A program made the translations under genes and the position numbers. Source: Babylonia areolata (Eukaryota; Mollusca; Gastropoda; Neogastropoda; Buccinidae). From it: a DNA stretch of 64,000 nucleotides. The stretch spans positions 34,762,221 through 34,826,220 of the forward strand of contig NC_134900.1 of the NCBI RefSeq assembly GCF_041734735.1, in the 5' to 3' direction. A model generated the notes under the pieces. The model was not told where the DNA came from, did not search any database, and saw nothing but the letters and a program-made list of their open reading frames with translations. Positions 25,901 to 39,400 of this stretch are shown one piece after another; the first letter of the stretch is position 1; every line of letters starts with the position of its first letter.

Positions 25901-27422
25901 TTTCTGGGGTGTGCATGCTGGATATGTTGTTTCCATAACCCACCGAACGCTGACATGGATTACAGGATCTTTAACATGCGAATTTGATCTTCTGCGTGCG
26001 TATACACATGAAGGGGGTACAGGCACTGGCACCCACCAGGCGCCACCGGGATTCGAACCCCGGACCCACAGATTGAAAGTCCAGTGCTTTAACCATTCGG
26101 CTGTTGCGCCCGTCGAAACTTGTCATTGTGAAACAAAATCTCAATTCAGTTCTGGCGTCCAAACGCATATGTTTAGTCCGTTTCCATGGATGTCCAGTTG
26201 TTGGTGTGTGGTGTGTTTGGGTGTGCATGTGTGTGTGTGTGTGTGTGTTTTAGTGTGTGAGTGTGTGTGTGAGTGTATATGTGTGTCTGTGTATGTGAGC
26301 TTGTGTGTGAGAGATTGCGTGTGAGTATGTGTGTGTGAGTGATGGTGTGTGTGTGTGTGTATGTGTGTTATATTTTGTATGTGGGTGTGAGATTGCGTGT
26401 GAATGAGAGTATGTGTGAGTGAGTGTGTGTGTGTGTGTATTATATTTTGTATTGTGTGTGTGTGTGTGTGTGCGAGTGATTAAGTCAAGAAGAAGAAGAG
26501 AAGTTGAAACACACAGTGTGTGCTCTGGTTGCAGGCACCATCAATGGGGATCAGGTGGGACAGCTGGCAGTGTTGTGCCGAACCAACTACTCCGTGTTCA
26601 CCGAGGCCGACAAGTTCTGCTCATCCGCTGAGCCATCCGCACGCATCGCCATTGTCGGGGTGTGTTTTTGTTGTTTTAACACTGTGTGTGTGTGTGTGTT
26701 CATGAATATTCTTTGTGACCCTGGTACACTTGGTTTAACATTGTGTGTGCATGAATATTCCTTGTGACCCTGGTATGCTTGGTAATAAAGACATATTCTA
26801 TTCTGTTCTGTTCTAGTCTATTCTGTTCTATTCTATGAACATGTGTTAGAGAGTTTAACCAGGACATATGTGATTGGTGTCTATATTATAAGTGTGTGTG
26901 ATAGTTTAACAAATGGCATGATTGTCACGCGTACTATAACTGAGGCCAACAAGTTCTCATTCGCTGAACTGTCCGAACGCATCGCCTTTGTCAGGGTGTT
27001 TTTTAGGTTTTTTTGACATTTTGTGTGCATCTGTGATTGTGTGCGCTATGAGCGTGTGAGAGAGTTTAGCCAGGACATATATGATTGGTGTCTATATTAT
27101 ATGTGTGCATGTGATAGTTTAACCAACAACATGTGTGTCATGTACACTATATTATAGCTATATGTGTGTGTCTGTGTGTGGTGTGTATTTGTGTATGTCT
27201 CTGTGTGTGACAGTTTAACCAATAGCATTACCTTTGTCAAGGTATCTTGTTTGTTTTGGTTTTGACATGATGTGTGTGTAAATGTGTTTGTGTGTGTGTG
27301 TGAATGTGTATGTGAGAGTGTGTTTGTTTGTGTGAATGTGTGTGCTTGCAAATATGTGTGTGTGTGAATGTGTGTGTGAACATGTGTGTGTGTGACTGTT
27401 TAAGCAACAGCATGTATATGTT

Positions 27423-27461
<39 letters not shown>

Positions 27462-30400
27462 GTTTTTGTTTTTGTCTGTGAATGCATGTGTGTGTGTAGT
27501 GTGTGTGTGATATAGTGTGTATGTATGTGTGTGTATTTTGTGTGTGCGTGTGTAATGTAGTGTAATGTGTGTGTATAATTTTATGTGTATAATTGTGTGT
27601 GTGTGTGTATGTCAGGGCCTGGAGGGACTGGGGATGTCCATGCTGAAGGACATCTACACACTGATGCTGTCGGAAAGTGACAGGAAAAAAGGTAACCTTC
27701 AGCACTACACCCTGTCTGTCTCCATGGTAACCTTCAGCACTACACCCTGTCTGTCTCCATGGTAACCTTCGGCACTACACCCTGTCTGTCTCCACTGTAA
27801 CCTTCAGCACTACACACTGTCTGTCTCCATGGTAACCTTCGGCACTTCACACCGTCTGTCTCCATGGTAACCTTTGGCACTTCACACCGTCTGTCTCCAT
27901 GGTAACCTTTGGCACTTCACACCGTCTGTCTCCATGGTAACCTTCAGCACTCCACACTGTTGCTTTGGTTACCTTTAACACCACACACTGTCTGTCTCCA
28001 TGGTAACTTTCAGCACTACACACTGTCTGTCTCCACTGTAACATTCAGCACTACACACTGTCTGTCTCCATGGTAACCTTCAGCACTCCACACTGTCTCC
28101 ACAGTTATCAGCACTACACAATGTCTGTTTCCATGGTAACCTTCAGCACTGCACACTGTCTGTCTTCACTGTAACATTCAGCACTACACACTGTCTCTAT
28201 GGTAACCTTCAGCACAACACACTGTCTGTGTCCATGGTAACCATCAGCACTACATGCTGTCTGTCTCCATGGTAACCTTCAGCACTACACACTGTCTGTC
28301 TCCATGGTAACCTTCAGCACTACACACTGTCTGTCTCCATGGTAACCTTCAGCACTCCACACTGTCGCTATGGTTACCTTCAGCACTACACAATGTCTGT
28401 CTCCATGGTAACCTTCAGCCCTACACACTGTCTGTCTCCACTGTAACATATCAGCACTACAGACTGTCCCTGTGGTAACCTTCAGCACAACACACTGTCT
28501 GTCTCCATGGTAACCTTAAGCATTCCACACTGTCTGTCTGCACAGCAACCTCTCCTCACGACACACTGTCTCCATGGTAATCTTCCGCACGACACACTGT
28601 CTCCATGGTAACCTTCAGCACTGCACATTGTCTGTCTCCACGGTTAGAAATTCCTGTCAGATCATTTTGAGTTTTCCTGGGGTTAGAGTGAAGTTTTAAA
28701 GGTCCCCTCGCCTTTTATGGCCACTGGGGCAGTGAATTGATTGATTGATTGATATGGATATTTATATAGCGCCTATCCTCGGTCAGAGACCAAGCTCTAA
28801 GCACTTTACACACACGGAGTCATTTACACAACAGGCTGCCTACCTGGGTAAAGCCGACTGACGGCTGCCATTGGGCGCTCTTCATTCGTTTCCTGTGTCG
28901 TTCAATCATATTTCAGGCAGGCACACCTACACACTGAGACAAACATGTAACATTTAATATTTACATGTATACCCGTTTTTGTTTATTTACCCCGCCATGT
29001 AGGCAGCCATACTTCGTTTTCAGGGGTGTGCATGCTGGGTATGTTCTCGTTTCCATAACCCACCGAACACTGACATGGATTACAGGATCTTTAACGTGCG
29101 TATTTGATCGTCTGCGTGCGTGTACACACGAACGGGGGGTTCTGGCACTGGCAGGTCTGCACATATGTTGACCTGGGAGATTGGAAAAATCTCCACCCTT
29201 TACCAACCAGGCGCCACCGAGATTCAAACCCGGGGCACTCAGATTGAAAGTCCAACGCTTTAACCGCTCGGCTATTGCCCAGCGCCTATTGGACTCTGCC
29301 ACGGTGCCTCAATAGAATCTGCATGTCTCCCCCAATTTTCTCTGTGCCCTCCCAAAGTAAAAAAGGCAGTTGATTAAAGTGACTCCCACTAGTTCAATGG
29401 CAAGTCAGCAGACATGATATATGATGACGGGTGCAATAGCTGAGCGGTTAGAGCGTTGGACTTTCAATCTGACGGTCCTGGGTTCGAATCTTGGTGTCAG
29501 CGCCTGGTGGGTAAAGAGTGGAGATTTTTCTGATCTCCCAGGTCAACATATGTGCAGGCCTGCTAGTGCCTGAACCCCCTTTGTGTGTATACACATGCAG
29601 AAGATAAAATATGCACATTAAAGGTCCTGTAATCCATATCGGCGTTCAGTGAGTTATGGAAACAAGAACATACCCAGCTTGCACACCCCCGAAAGCAGAG
29701 TATGGCTGCCTACATGGCGGGCTAAATAAAGAAAATGTAAATAAAGAAAACAGTCATGCCCGTAAAATGTTGAATGCCTCTCTGAGCGTATATGTGTGCG
29801 TGACTGGAATCTGATTGAATGACACAGGATGATCGCCCAGTGGCAGTCGGCAGCCCGGCTCTACCCAGGTAGGCAGCTTGTTGTGCAAATGACTGTGTGT
29901 TTGCAAAGTGCTTAGAGTTTGGTCTCTGACCGAGGATAGGTGCTATATAAGTATCCATATCAATCAATTAGTAACCATGTGCTATATAAGTATCCATATC
30001 AGTCAGGTTATTAACCATGCACTATGTAAGTATCCATATCAATCAGTTTGTTAACCATGCGCTATATAAGTATCCATATCAATCAGTTTGTTAACCATGC
30101 ACTATAGAAGTATCCATATCAGTCAGGTTATTAACCATGCGCTATAGAAGTATCCATATCAATCAGTTTGCTAACCATGCGCTATAGAAGTATCCATATC
30201 AGTCAGGTTATTAACCATACGCTATAGAAGTATCCATATCAATCAATAGATTAACCATGCGCTATAGAAGTATCCATATCAATCAGTTTGTTAACCATGT
30301 GCTATAGAAGTATCCATATCAATCAGTTTGTTAACCATGAGCTATAGAAGTATCCATATCCATCAGTTTGTTAACCATGTGCTATAGAAGTATCCATATC

Positions 30401-33400
30401 AATCAGTTTGTTAACCATGCGCTATAGAAGTATCCATATCCATCAGTTTGTTAACCATGAGCTATAGAAGTATCCATATCAATCAGTTTGTTAACCATGT
30501 GCTATAGAAGTATCCATATCAATCAGTTTGTTAACCATGAGCTATAGAAGTATCCATATCAATCAATTTATCAACCACCGGGCTGTTGGGCTGTCCGACG
30601 GCAGGAAATCTGACGATCCACAACAAGTTCATCGCGACCTTCCCCAACCTGGCGGAGCTGGAGAAGTTCGCCATGAAGGTGATGGACGTGGAGCTACTGG
30701 GCAAGGTGCGCGTCATTCGTTCCTTCGTCCACAACTTCCCGCGGTGCGCCAACAGGATCGAGGCTCACACCATCAGCAACATCCAGCAAGCAGGTCAGAG
30801 TTGGTTGGGGGGGGTTTGGGGGGGTTCTTTTTTTGGGAGTGCCGCAGGGTAAAGTGCGCATCATTCGTTCCTTCGTCCACAACTTTCCTCGGTGCGCCAA
30901 CAGGATCGAGGCTCACACCATCAGCAACATCCAGCAAGCAGGTCAGAGTTGGGAGTTGGTTGGGGTTTTTTGAGGGGTTCTTTTTTGGGGGGTGCTGCAG
31001 GGTAAAGTGCGCATCATTCGTTCCTTCGTCCACAACTTCCCGCGGTGCGCCAACAGGATCGAGGCTCACACCATCAGCAACATCCAGCAAGCAGGTCAGA
31101 GTTGGGAGTTGGTTGGGGTTTTTTGAGGGGTTCTTTTTTTGGGGGTGCTGCAGGGTAAAGTACGCATCATTCGTTCCTTCGTCCACAACTTCCCGCGGTG
31201 CGCCAACAGGATCGAGGCTCACACTATCAGCAACATCCAGCAAGCAGATCAGAGTCGGTTGGGTGGTTTTTTTTTGTTTTTTTGTTTTGTTTTGTTTTTC
31301 GTTTATTTAGTATTTTCGACTTAGAGGCAGAGAAAAACAAACGATTCGAGGTTGCTGAGTCGAATCGAGTGCACAGAATGTAAGAATACAATAAACACAA
31401 GCCGCATGCATCAAAATCAGGCCAAACGAATACGCTTGATAGCCAACAAAAGCGTAAGACGAGACAGAGCGTAAACCTGACAAGATGGCGTGGAGAGCCT
31501 TTGCCAAAGGAATGATTCAGAGCTTATAGCTTTTAGAGGCATTTGATTGGCTAAGAGCGGACCGGGCAAGACGGGTCGTCTTTTCACTGTTAGCCGCGTG
31601 AAATTTGGCCAAGCAGAGCAAACCGATAGGCCTAGTATGCATCAGTTTGACATGGTGAGTATATGTATCACCAAACATGGAGTATAATACAAACTCCTCC
31701 TTTTGATTTGTTTATCAGAAACATGATGTGCTGTCAAATAAGTGCTGTGACCATAAGCAGCATCTGGCAAGCAGATCAGAGTTGGTTGGGATTTTGGGTG
31801 TTGGTTTTTTTTTTTTCTGGTATTTGATTTGTTTATCAGAAACTTCAACATGCTGTGCAATCTGGGAATCTGAACTTTATTTGATTTCTTGTTTGTTTGT
31901 TTGCAATTTTCTCTTACGAGGAGCATACATTGTTTTGCGGTATAGTGAGCAAAAGAATATGTGTTGCATGGTGCAGTGGAAAATAACGAAGGAAAAAAGA
32001 AATAAAGGAATCGCTCGACCCAACCACAGCTGCTCCTCCTTTGCACTAAACAGAATGGTTGTGTGCTAGGGTTGAAAGATGATGGCCGTTTGCTAAGAGA
32101 AAGGAAAGAGATAATGATGATATGTTTTGAAATAAGGGGGAAAAAAAGGTAATGATTATGTGTTAAGAAAAAAGAGAAGAATTAGGAAGTATAGAGGGGA
32201 AAAAAAAGCCGTCTAAAAAGAGAATATAAAAGAAAGAAAGAGAGAGAGAGAGAAAGAACAAGAGAAAATAGATGAAAGAAAAGGGGGAAAAAAAGGATTT
32301 GTTTCAATAGAGAAAGGAAAGAAAAAGATGAGGATATACAGCCAAGCACATATATATCCGAGCATGAGGCTGGCCGCATGTATTTGTGGGTGTGCTCTGA
32401 TGCGTGTATTAGTTCTCGTTTTATTTCAGTCTTTTGCCTTCTACACACCTTTCATTTTTGACTCACTTGTGTAAACAAAGTGAGTCTATGTTTTAACCCG
32501 GTGTTCGGTTGTCTGTGTGTTTGTCTGTGTGTCCGTGGTAAACTTTAACATTGACATTTTCTCTGCAAAAACTTTGTCACTTGACACCAAATTTGGCATA
32601 AAAATAGGAAAAATTCAGTTCTTTCCAGTCATCTTGTTTAAACCAATATTGCACCTCTGGGATGGGCACACAAAAAATAAAAAAAAAGAAGCCTAATTAT
32701 ATGCAAACTGCATTTACTGTTATATTTTTTGTATTCTCTAAACTTGGCACTCTGACCTCTTATTCTGACACAACAATAAGAGGAGTCATTATTAACATTT
32801 TTTGTTCAAACAGGAACTTCTTTTGCGAAGCATGGAATTTTTATTTATTTTGCAAACATTTTGGTGCAGTTAGTAAAAAAGGGAAATTACTCTGTAATTA
32901 ATGCTAGGGGACTTAATTTATCACAAGTGAGTCTTGAAGGCCTTGCCTCTCTTGTTATGATAGTGGAAAGTATCAGTATCTGTTCATTTAGTTTGTTTAT
33001 TTCATGTTGGGCTTATGTTGTATACATACTCATGATTGGCTGTCAAATCCCAGACCATTGCTTTGGGTTTATGCACAGGTCAGGTAATAATAAATAATAA
33101 TAATGGTATTTATATAGAGCTGGATCTTGTGCAGAGACAAATCAAAGCGCTTTCGCACCAGTCATTCACACTTTGTGACTTACTTGTGTAAACAAAGTGA
33201 GGCCATGTTATAACCCAGTGTTCGGTTGTGTGTGTGTGTGTGTCTGTCTGTCTGTATGTATGTGTGTCCGTGGTAAACTTTAACATTGCCATTTTCTCTG
33301 GAAATGCTACAGTCATACCAGTAAGAGTCTGTAAGTCTCCCAAATTAAGCTGTGTTTCCTGTATCATTAATGGTTTATTTCGTTGAGGCCATTTCCAGGA

Positions 33401-36400
33401 TTCCGAAAAACCATGGCGTTGGCGATGTTTAGCGAGTAGACGGTGTGACCTCGATTTTCTTGTTCGCAATTAAATTGAAAGAAATACATATTCTGAACAG
33501 AACACATACAGTGAACAGTGACACAGACTACGTCATTGACGTTTTAACTGCATATGAATCTTTTAAAGTAGGTACTCATTTAACTAGAATGAACATAAAA
33601 GAGAAATTGAATTGACCGTGTTGTACTTTCCCAGTGGGTGTAAATAAATTTGTACATCTATCTAGATCCAGAGAAAAACGGCCAAATGTTGCAGTGTGAT
33701 TGGGGCGATAGCCACGTCTCCTCTACCGCTGACTTAAAAGAATTCTTAATTGCCCTTAAAGAATTTTTAAATGCCTGAGATACACCAAAATAATATGATT
33801 TAAACAGCGTTCTCACTTCGAATACCGCGATCGATTTATCACCCTTTAAAAAGCATGTTTAAATGTTTAATTTTTTAACGTTATTCAATAGTGTAGTGAG
33901 GAAGACAGTTTCTTCCCACCCAAACATACCGGGTTCAAACCTGCGCTCCGGCCTCTTTTTCTTTTTCTCTTTTTTTAACCCGAAGCTTTATAATAACAAA
34001 TACTGAACACATTTCAATGATTAGTTGGGGTTTTTTGGGTTTTTTTTCCTTCGTGTATCAAAAGTGAGTCTTGGAGGCCTTGCCTCTCTTGTTCTTTTCT
34101 TTATTTTTCTTTGTTAGCAGACGTGGTGTAGCATAATATGGATCAGTCCGCATGCTTTGACGGCTTCATGAAACCTGAAACTGGTTTGCAGATGTGGTTT
34201 TCAGCACGGCGCACAAGGCCAAAGGCTTGGAGTTTGCCACAGTGAGGCTGACTCCGGACTTTCTGGAACTTCAGAGCCTGCTCTGCTTTCAGCTCGGTGA
34301 GTGATGGCAGCGAGTTTTCCTGTGGTCGTGTGTGTTGGTTTTTGTAGTCAGAATGTCACGGTTGACGCATGCTGGGTGTTTTTTGTGTTTCCGTTAACCA
34401 CCAATGGCTGATGTGGATTTATAGGATCTGTACTGTGCGTGTTTGATCTTTATCATGCATATATACACACGAAGGGCATTCGTGTTGACATGGAAGATTG
34501 GGGAAAAATCTCCACCCTTCACCTAGCCGACTGAGAGCTGTTAGGCGCTCGTCATTCGTTTTTCTGAGGTCATTCAGTAGGGTTTCGATTACATTCACAA
34601 ATAAGCAAGTATATAAGAGTGGACTTCACTGCAGAATTTTGCCAGGGACACCCTTTTCGTTGCTGCTGGTTCTTAGACGTGCGCTAAGAGAATGCTGCAC
34701 GCTGGCCATCCGTTTTGTCATCGTCTCCACCAAATGACTGGCATCCAGACCACCAGTCGAGGTCTAGTGGAGGGGGAGAAAATTCTGGTGAGTGTGGGAT
34801 TGGAACCCGTGCAGTTGGATTCTCTGGATTCCTAGGTGGATGTATTACCACTCAGCCGTCACTCTTGTGGCAGTTGCTGCAGGGATTACAACTGCTTTTT
34901 GACTTTTCTCTTCCCCCACACCCGCACCCCCTCCCTACCACCCCCTTTTCTTTTGTAAATACTTCTTCATACAGTTTAAGGTAGTTACATACCAGTTGCT
35001 AATATGTATGGGTGGCACAAAAATTTAGGTAGCGTAAAACACACAAAGATGACACAAGCAGTATCAGTATCAGTAGCTCAAGGAGGCGTCACTGCGTTCA
35101 GTCAAATCCATATACGCTATACCACATCTGCCAAGCAGATGCCTGACCAGCAGCATAACTCAACACGCTTTGTCAGGCCTTGAGAAAAAAAATAAAACAA
35201 AATAAAATAAAATAAAAATAATAAAAATAAAATTAAATAAAGTAAAAGATAACAAAAATTTTAATATAATAATAATTAAAGACACAAATCAGCAACAATT
35301 AGGACGCATACACCTGGTGGCATTAGGGCAGCAAAGCAAATGATGGAAACCAGCAACAGGAAACACAAGAGCATATACAACTACAAAGGCATTGACAGTG
35401 ATATATGAGTATTGCCTTCCATTGATAAAATCAATGTTATCTTGTGTATTGGCAGTTTAGCCATGTTTGTGGGGAGAAACCTTCCTGTGTGATAAGTTCT
35501 ATCAAGGTTGAATTTGAACAGAAGTTATTTGGCTTCTGTTTTTGTTTGTTTTTTTGTTGTTGTTTTTTGAACTCATATGTCTGATGGTGTTTATGAAATA
35601 CTGTTTAAACACAAAATTTTGCATTGTGGTTTAGTTCCATTAAAAAGAAAAAAAAAGGTTTTATATTCATTTATGTTTTTTAGGGCAACCTCTGTACTCT
35701 GTCAGAAATGAGGATGTGAACATTCTGTACGTGGCGGTGACCCGAGCGAAGAATGCCCTCATCATGTCCAGGTCTCTTCGACAGATGCATGTGATGATGG
35801 GGGTGAGTGGCTTCACACTTGTAAGAAAAGGTCTTTAACTTTTTCGCCACCATCAGCGACTTAAGTCGGACAGACAGTTCACTGCCATAGATGGCATAGT
35901 CATCATCAAGGGGTCATGTTTAAACAGACCGTTTTTCACATTGTAACAAATCTTGACAGCTGCAGCCAACATTCCCATGCGGTAGGAGATTGACTAACCT
36001 TTCCCCCTTTGACCCAGTTTGAAGTTAGAAGTCCACTGTGTTGTTTTGACATGAACTGAATCATGTGCCTGGGAGCGTTGGGTCTTCTTCTTCTTCTGCG
36101 TTCACTTGTATGCACACAAGTGGGCTTTTACGTGTATGACCGTTTTTGCCCCGCCATGTAGGCAGCCATACTCCGTTTTCGGGGGTGTGCATGCTGGGTA
36201 TGTTCTTGTTTCCATAACCCACTGAATGCTGACATGGATTACAGGATCTTTAACGTGCGTATTTGATCTTCTGCTTGCATATACACATGAAGGGGGTTCA
36301 GGCACTAGCAGGTCTGCACATATGTTGACCTGGGAGATCGTAAAAATCTCCACCCTTTACCCACCAGGCGCCGTCACCGTGATTCGAACCCAGGACCCTC

Positions 36401-39400
36401 AGATTGACAGTCCAACGCTTTAACCACTCGGCTATTGCGCCCGTCTGAGCGTTGGGCCTAAAATGATTGGCGATGAGAAGTATCGTTTTTGACACAGAAA
36501 CTTGGCAATGAAAGAGTTAACGTGTTAACATTTTGTTCCCCAAATACGGATTTTTCCGTAACACCTGATTGCTTCTTGTAGACTGAATTCGGATATTGCT
36601 GTACTGCAGTGAGCACATTCAGTTTCACTTGCTCAGTCAGTTGCACATCATCACATAGTGCTTTTCGTGCATCGGTTTTAACCTCTTCATTGTTTACTGG
36701 TGTTTGCAAACTGGAAAGGAAAGTATCATGTTTTTGATGACAGCGTGTGTATGAAATATGGGTTTGACAGTGCACTCAGCTGTTGTATTGCTGGTCCACG
36801 GAAACTGCGGTGCAGCTGTACTTATTGGGGTACAGAGTGTTTATGTCAGAGCTCTCTTTGTATTGTTTAGTTACTACTTCTCCTTCGTTCGTGGGCTGCA
36901 ACTCCCACGTTCACTAGTATGTACACGACTGGGCTTTTACATGTATGACCATGTTTAACCCCACCATGCAGGCAGCCATATTCCGTTTTCGGGGTTGTGC
37001 ATGTTGGGTATGTTCTTGTTTCCATAACCCTCTGAACATGGATTATAGGATCTTTAACGTGCGTATTTGATCTTCTGCTTGTGTGTACACACGAAGGGGG
37101 TTCAGGCACAAGCAGGTCTGCACATATGTTGACCTGGGAGATCACCGAGATTCGAACCTGGAACCCTCAGATTGAAAGTCCAACGCTTTAACCACTCAGT
37201 TATTGCGCCCGTTTTATTATTTATATACAAATATGTTTCTGCTTATTAAAAAGCAAAAAAAAAATTTAGTGGATGTATTTTTGCTTTTTTGTTATTTGAT
37301 GTGTTTCTGATCTTAAAAAAAGGTTATTGAATGTTCTTCTGTTTATTTAAAATAATAAGTTATTGGATGTATTTCTGTTTTAAAAAAAAGTTGCAAAATG
37401 CATTTCTGCTAATCAAAAAACAAAATAAAATAAAAAGTAACTAAGTGGGAGTTATGAATTGTAAACATGTGTGCATGATTTTAAGGAGGAGCGGAGGGGC
37501 AGGGGGGGTTATAAAACCCTATGTTTTGTGCTTTTTTCTATAATTAAAAAAAAAGAAAAAAGTATCCATGTGAGCCTGATTTCAGGGTGGGTGCTATTAC
37601 CCGGTGCTGACAGAGCAGCTGACCAAAGAGGGGGTGGTGGAGATGAAGTGTGTGTCCAACCAGGAGACCTTCACCCCCCAGGCCTTCACCCTCTACAGAC
37701 CCAGTGTCACCCTGGTGAGTCAACACCACCACCACCCCCCCAGCCCCACCCCCCCTTCAAATTTTGCCCCACCCACACCACCCCAAAACCTGCTCTCTTC
37801 CCATACATACACACACCATCACTTTTTCTTATGGTTGGGAGGAGTACTTCTATTACAGAATTCAGTTTTGGCATTTTGGTAATTAAGAAATAATGATAAA
37901 TTAAAAATTTTAACCCCTTGTGACCCCTGGACCTCCGTATTATACAGGTTTCTGTATCGGCATTTTTGTGAACAGAATTTTTGCCCCTAGCACCATACCT
38001 CACCTGGGGCCTTTAGGCAACCCCAGGACCCATGTATGATATGGATTTCCATACTGGCATTTTGACAATTTATTTTTGTGGTAAGATATGTCTCTGCCAT
38101 GTAGGCAGCCATACTTCGTTTTCGGGGGTGTGCATGCTGGGTATGTTCTTTTTCTGTAACCCACCGAACACTGACATGGAGTACGGGAACTTTAACGTGC
38201 GTATTTGATCTTCTGCGTGCATATACACACGAAGGGGGTTCAGGCACAAGCAGGTCTGCACATATGTTGACCTGGGAGATTGGAAAAAATCTCCACCAGG
38301 TGCCATTACTGGGATTCAAACCCTCGGATTGAAAGTCCAACGCTTTAACCACTCAGCTGTTGCACCCATCCACCCAGACGTGAATGGGTGCTTCACTTAG
38401 ATTGGGGGAGGGGTAGGTGGGGGGGAGGTAAGAACGGCGGAAGGATAGGATTGGGCTCCGTCTTCCTGTGCCCTGGCTAGAGTGGATGTGAAATTACTGT
38501 CCTTACTTACTGCCCAATATATCTTCTTATTCACTAATGTAATTTTTTTTTTTTTTATTAAAGTATTTCACGATCAAGGTGGACACATTTTCATCATGAA
38601 TTGATAACTTCTCAGTGTTTTAGCAAGAAAGAGACATTAAAATTAGCATCAGTGTAGAGTTAAGGATGTTTTGCTAAATTGATATGTGTCCATTAACCAG
38701 TTCAGTGCCAGAGAATTTTGTAAAAAAAAAAATAAATAAATAAAATAATAATAATTTTTTAATAAAGTGCTTTGCCCGTGCCAGGGAATTTTGAGGATTC
38801 AGGGGTGGAGGGGAGTGGAGTGATGGCCTAGCGGTAACGCGTCCGCCTAGGAAGTGAGGGAATTTGAGCGCACTGGTTCAAATCACTGCTCAGCCACCGA
38901 TATTTTCTCCCCCTCCACCAGACCTTGAATGGTGGTCTGGACGATAAACCGAGGTCTCGTGTGCAGCATGCATTTAGTGCCCGTAAAAGATCCCACAGCA
39001 ACAAAAGGGTTGTTCCTGGCAAAATTCTGTAGAAAAATCCATTTCAATAGGAAAAACAAATAAAACCGCGCAGGAAAAAAAAAAAAAAATGGGTGGGGCT
39101 GTAGTGTAGCAACGCGCTGTCCCTGGGGAGAGCAGCCCGAATTTCACACAGAGGAATCTATTGTAATATCCTACAGTCTGCACTGAAATGCGAGTACACT
39201 CATTCCTAAAAGCCACGCCCCCTTCATGAACTCTGGCTGACATTCAACCTATCGTCTTGCATCACTCCTCTCCCTCTCCTCCCCTTCTTCCAACGCTCGC
39301 TGCACGTATTCTGTCAGTCATAGCCACTTGTTCAAAAACGCTGTCTGATTGGATAGATGCATTGAATTACCATCAAATGGGGCTGTCAGTTTAGTCACAG

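Noticed and set aside
30528-31310. 260-codon frame across FBH1 exon 15 and its copies
   Set aside because: It is the wrong frame relative to exon 15; it stays open only because the 153-bp period is a multiple of three.
33890-33950. tRNA-like sequence with GGGTTCAAACC
   Set aside because: No full cloverleaf could be folded by eye; it lies inside the interior of a repeat.
38818-38895. tRNA gene
   Set aside because: It is the head of a SINE whose body and tail follow directly.
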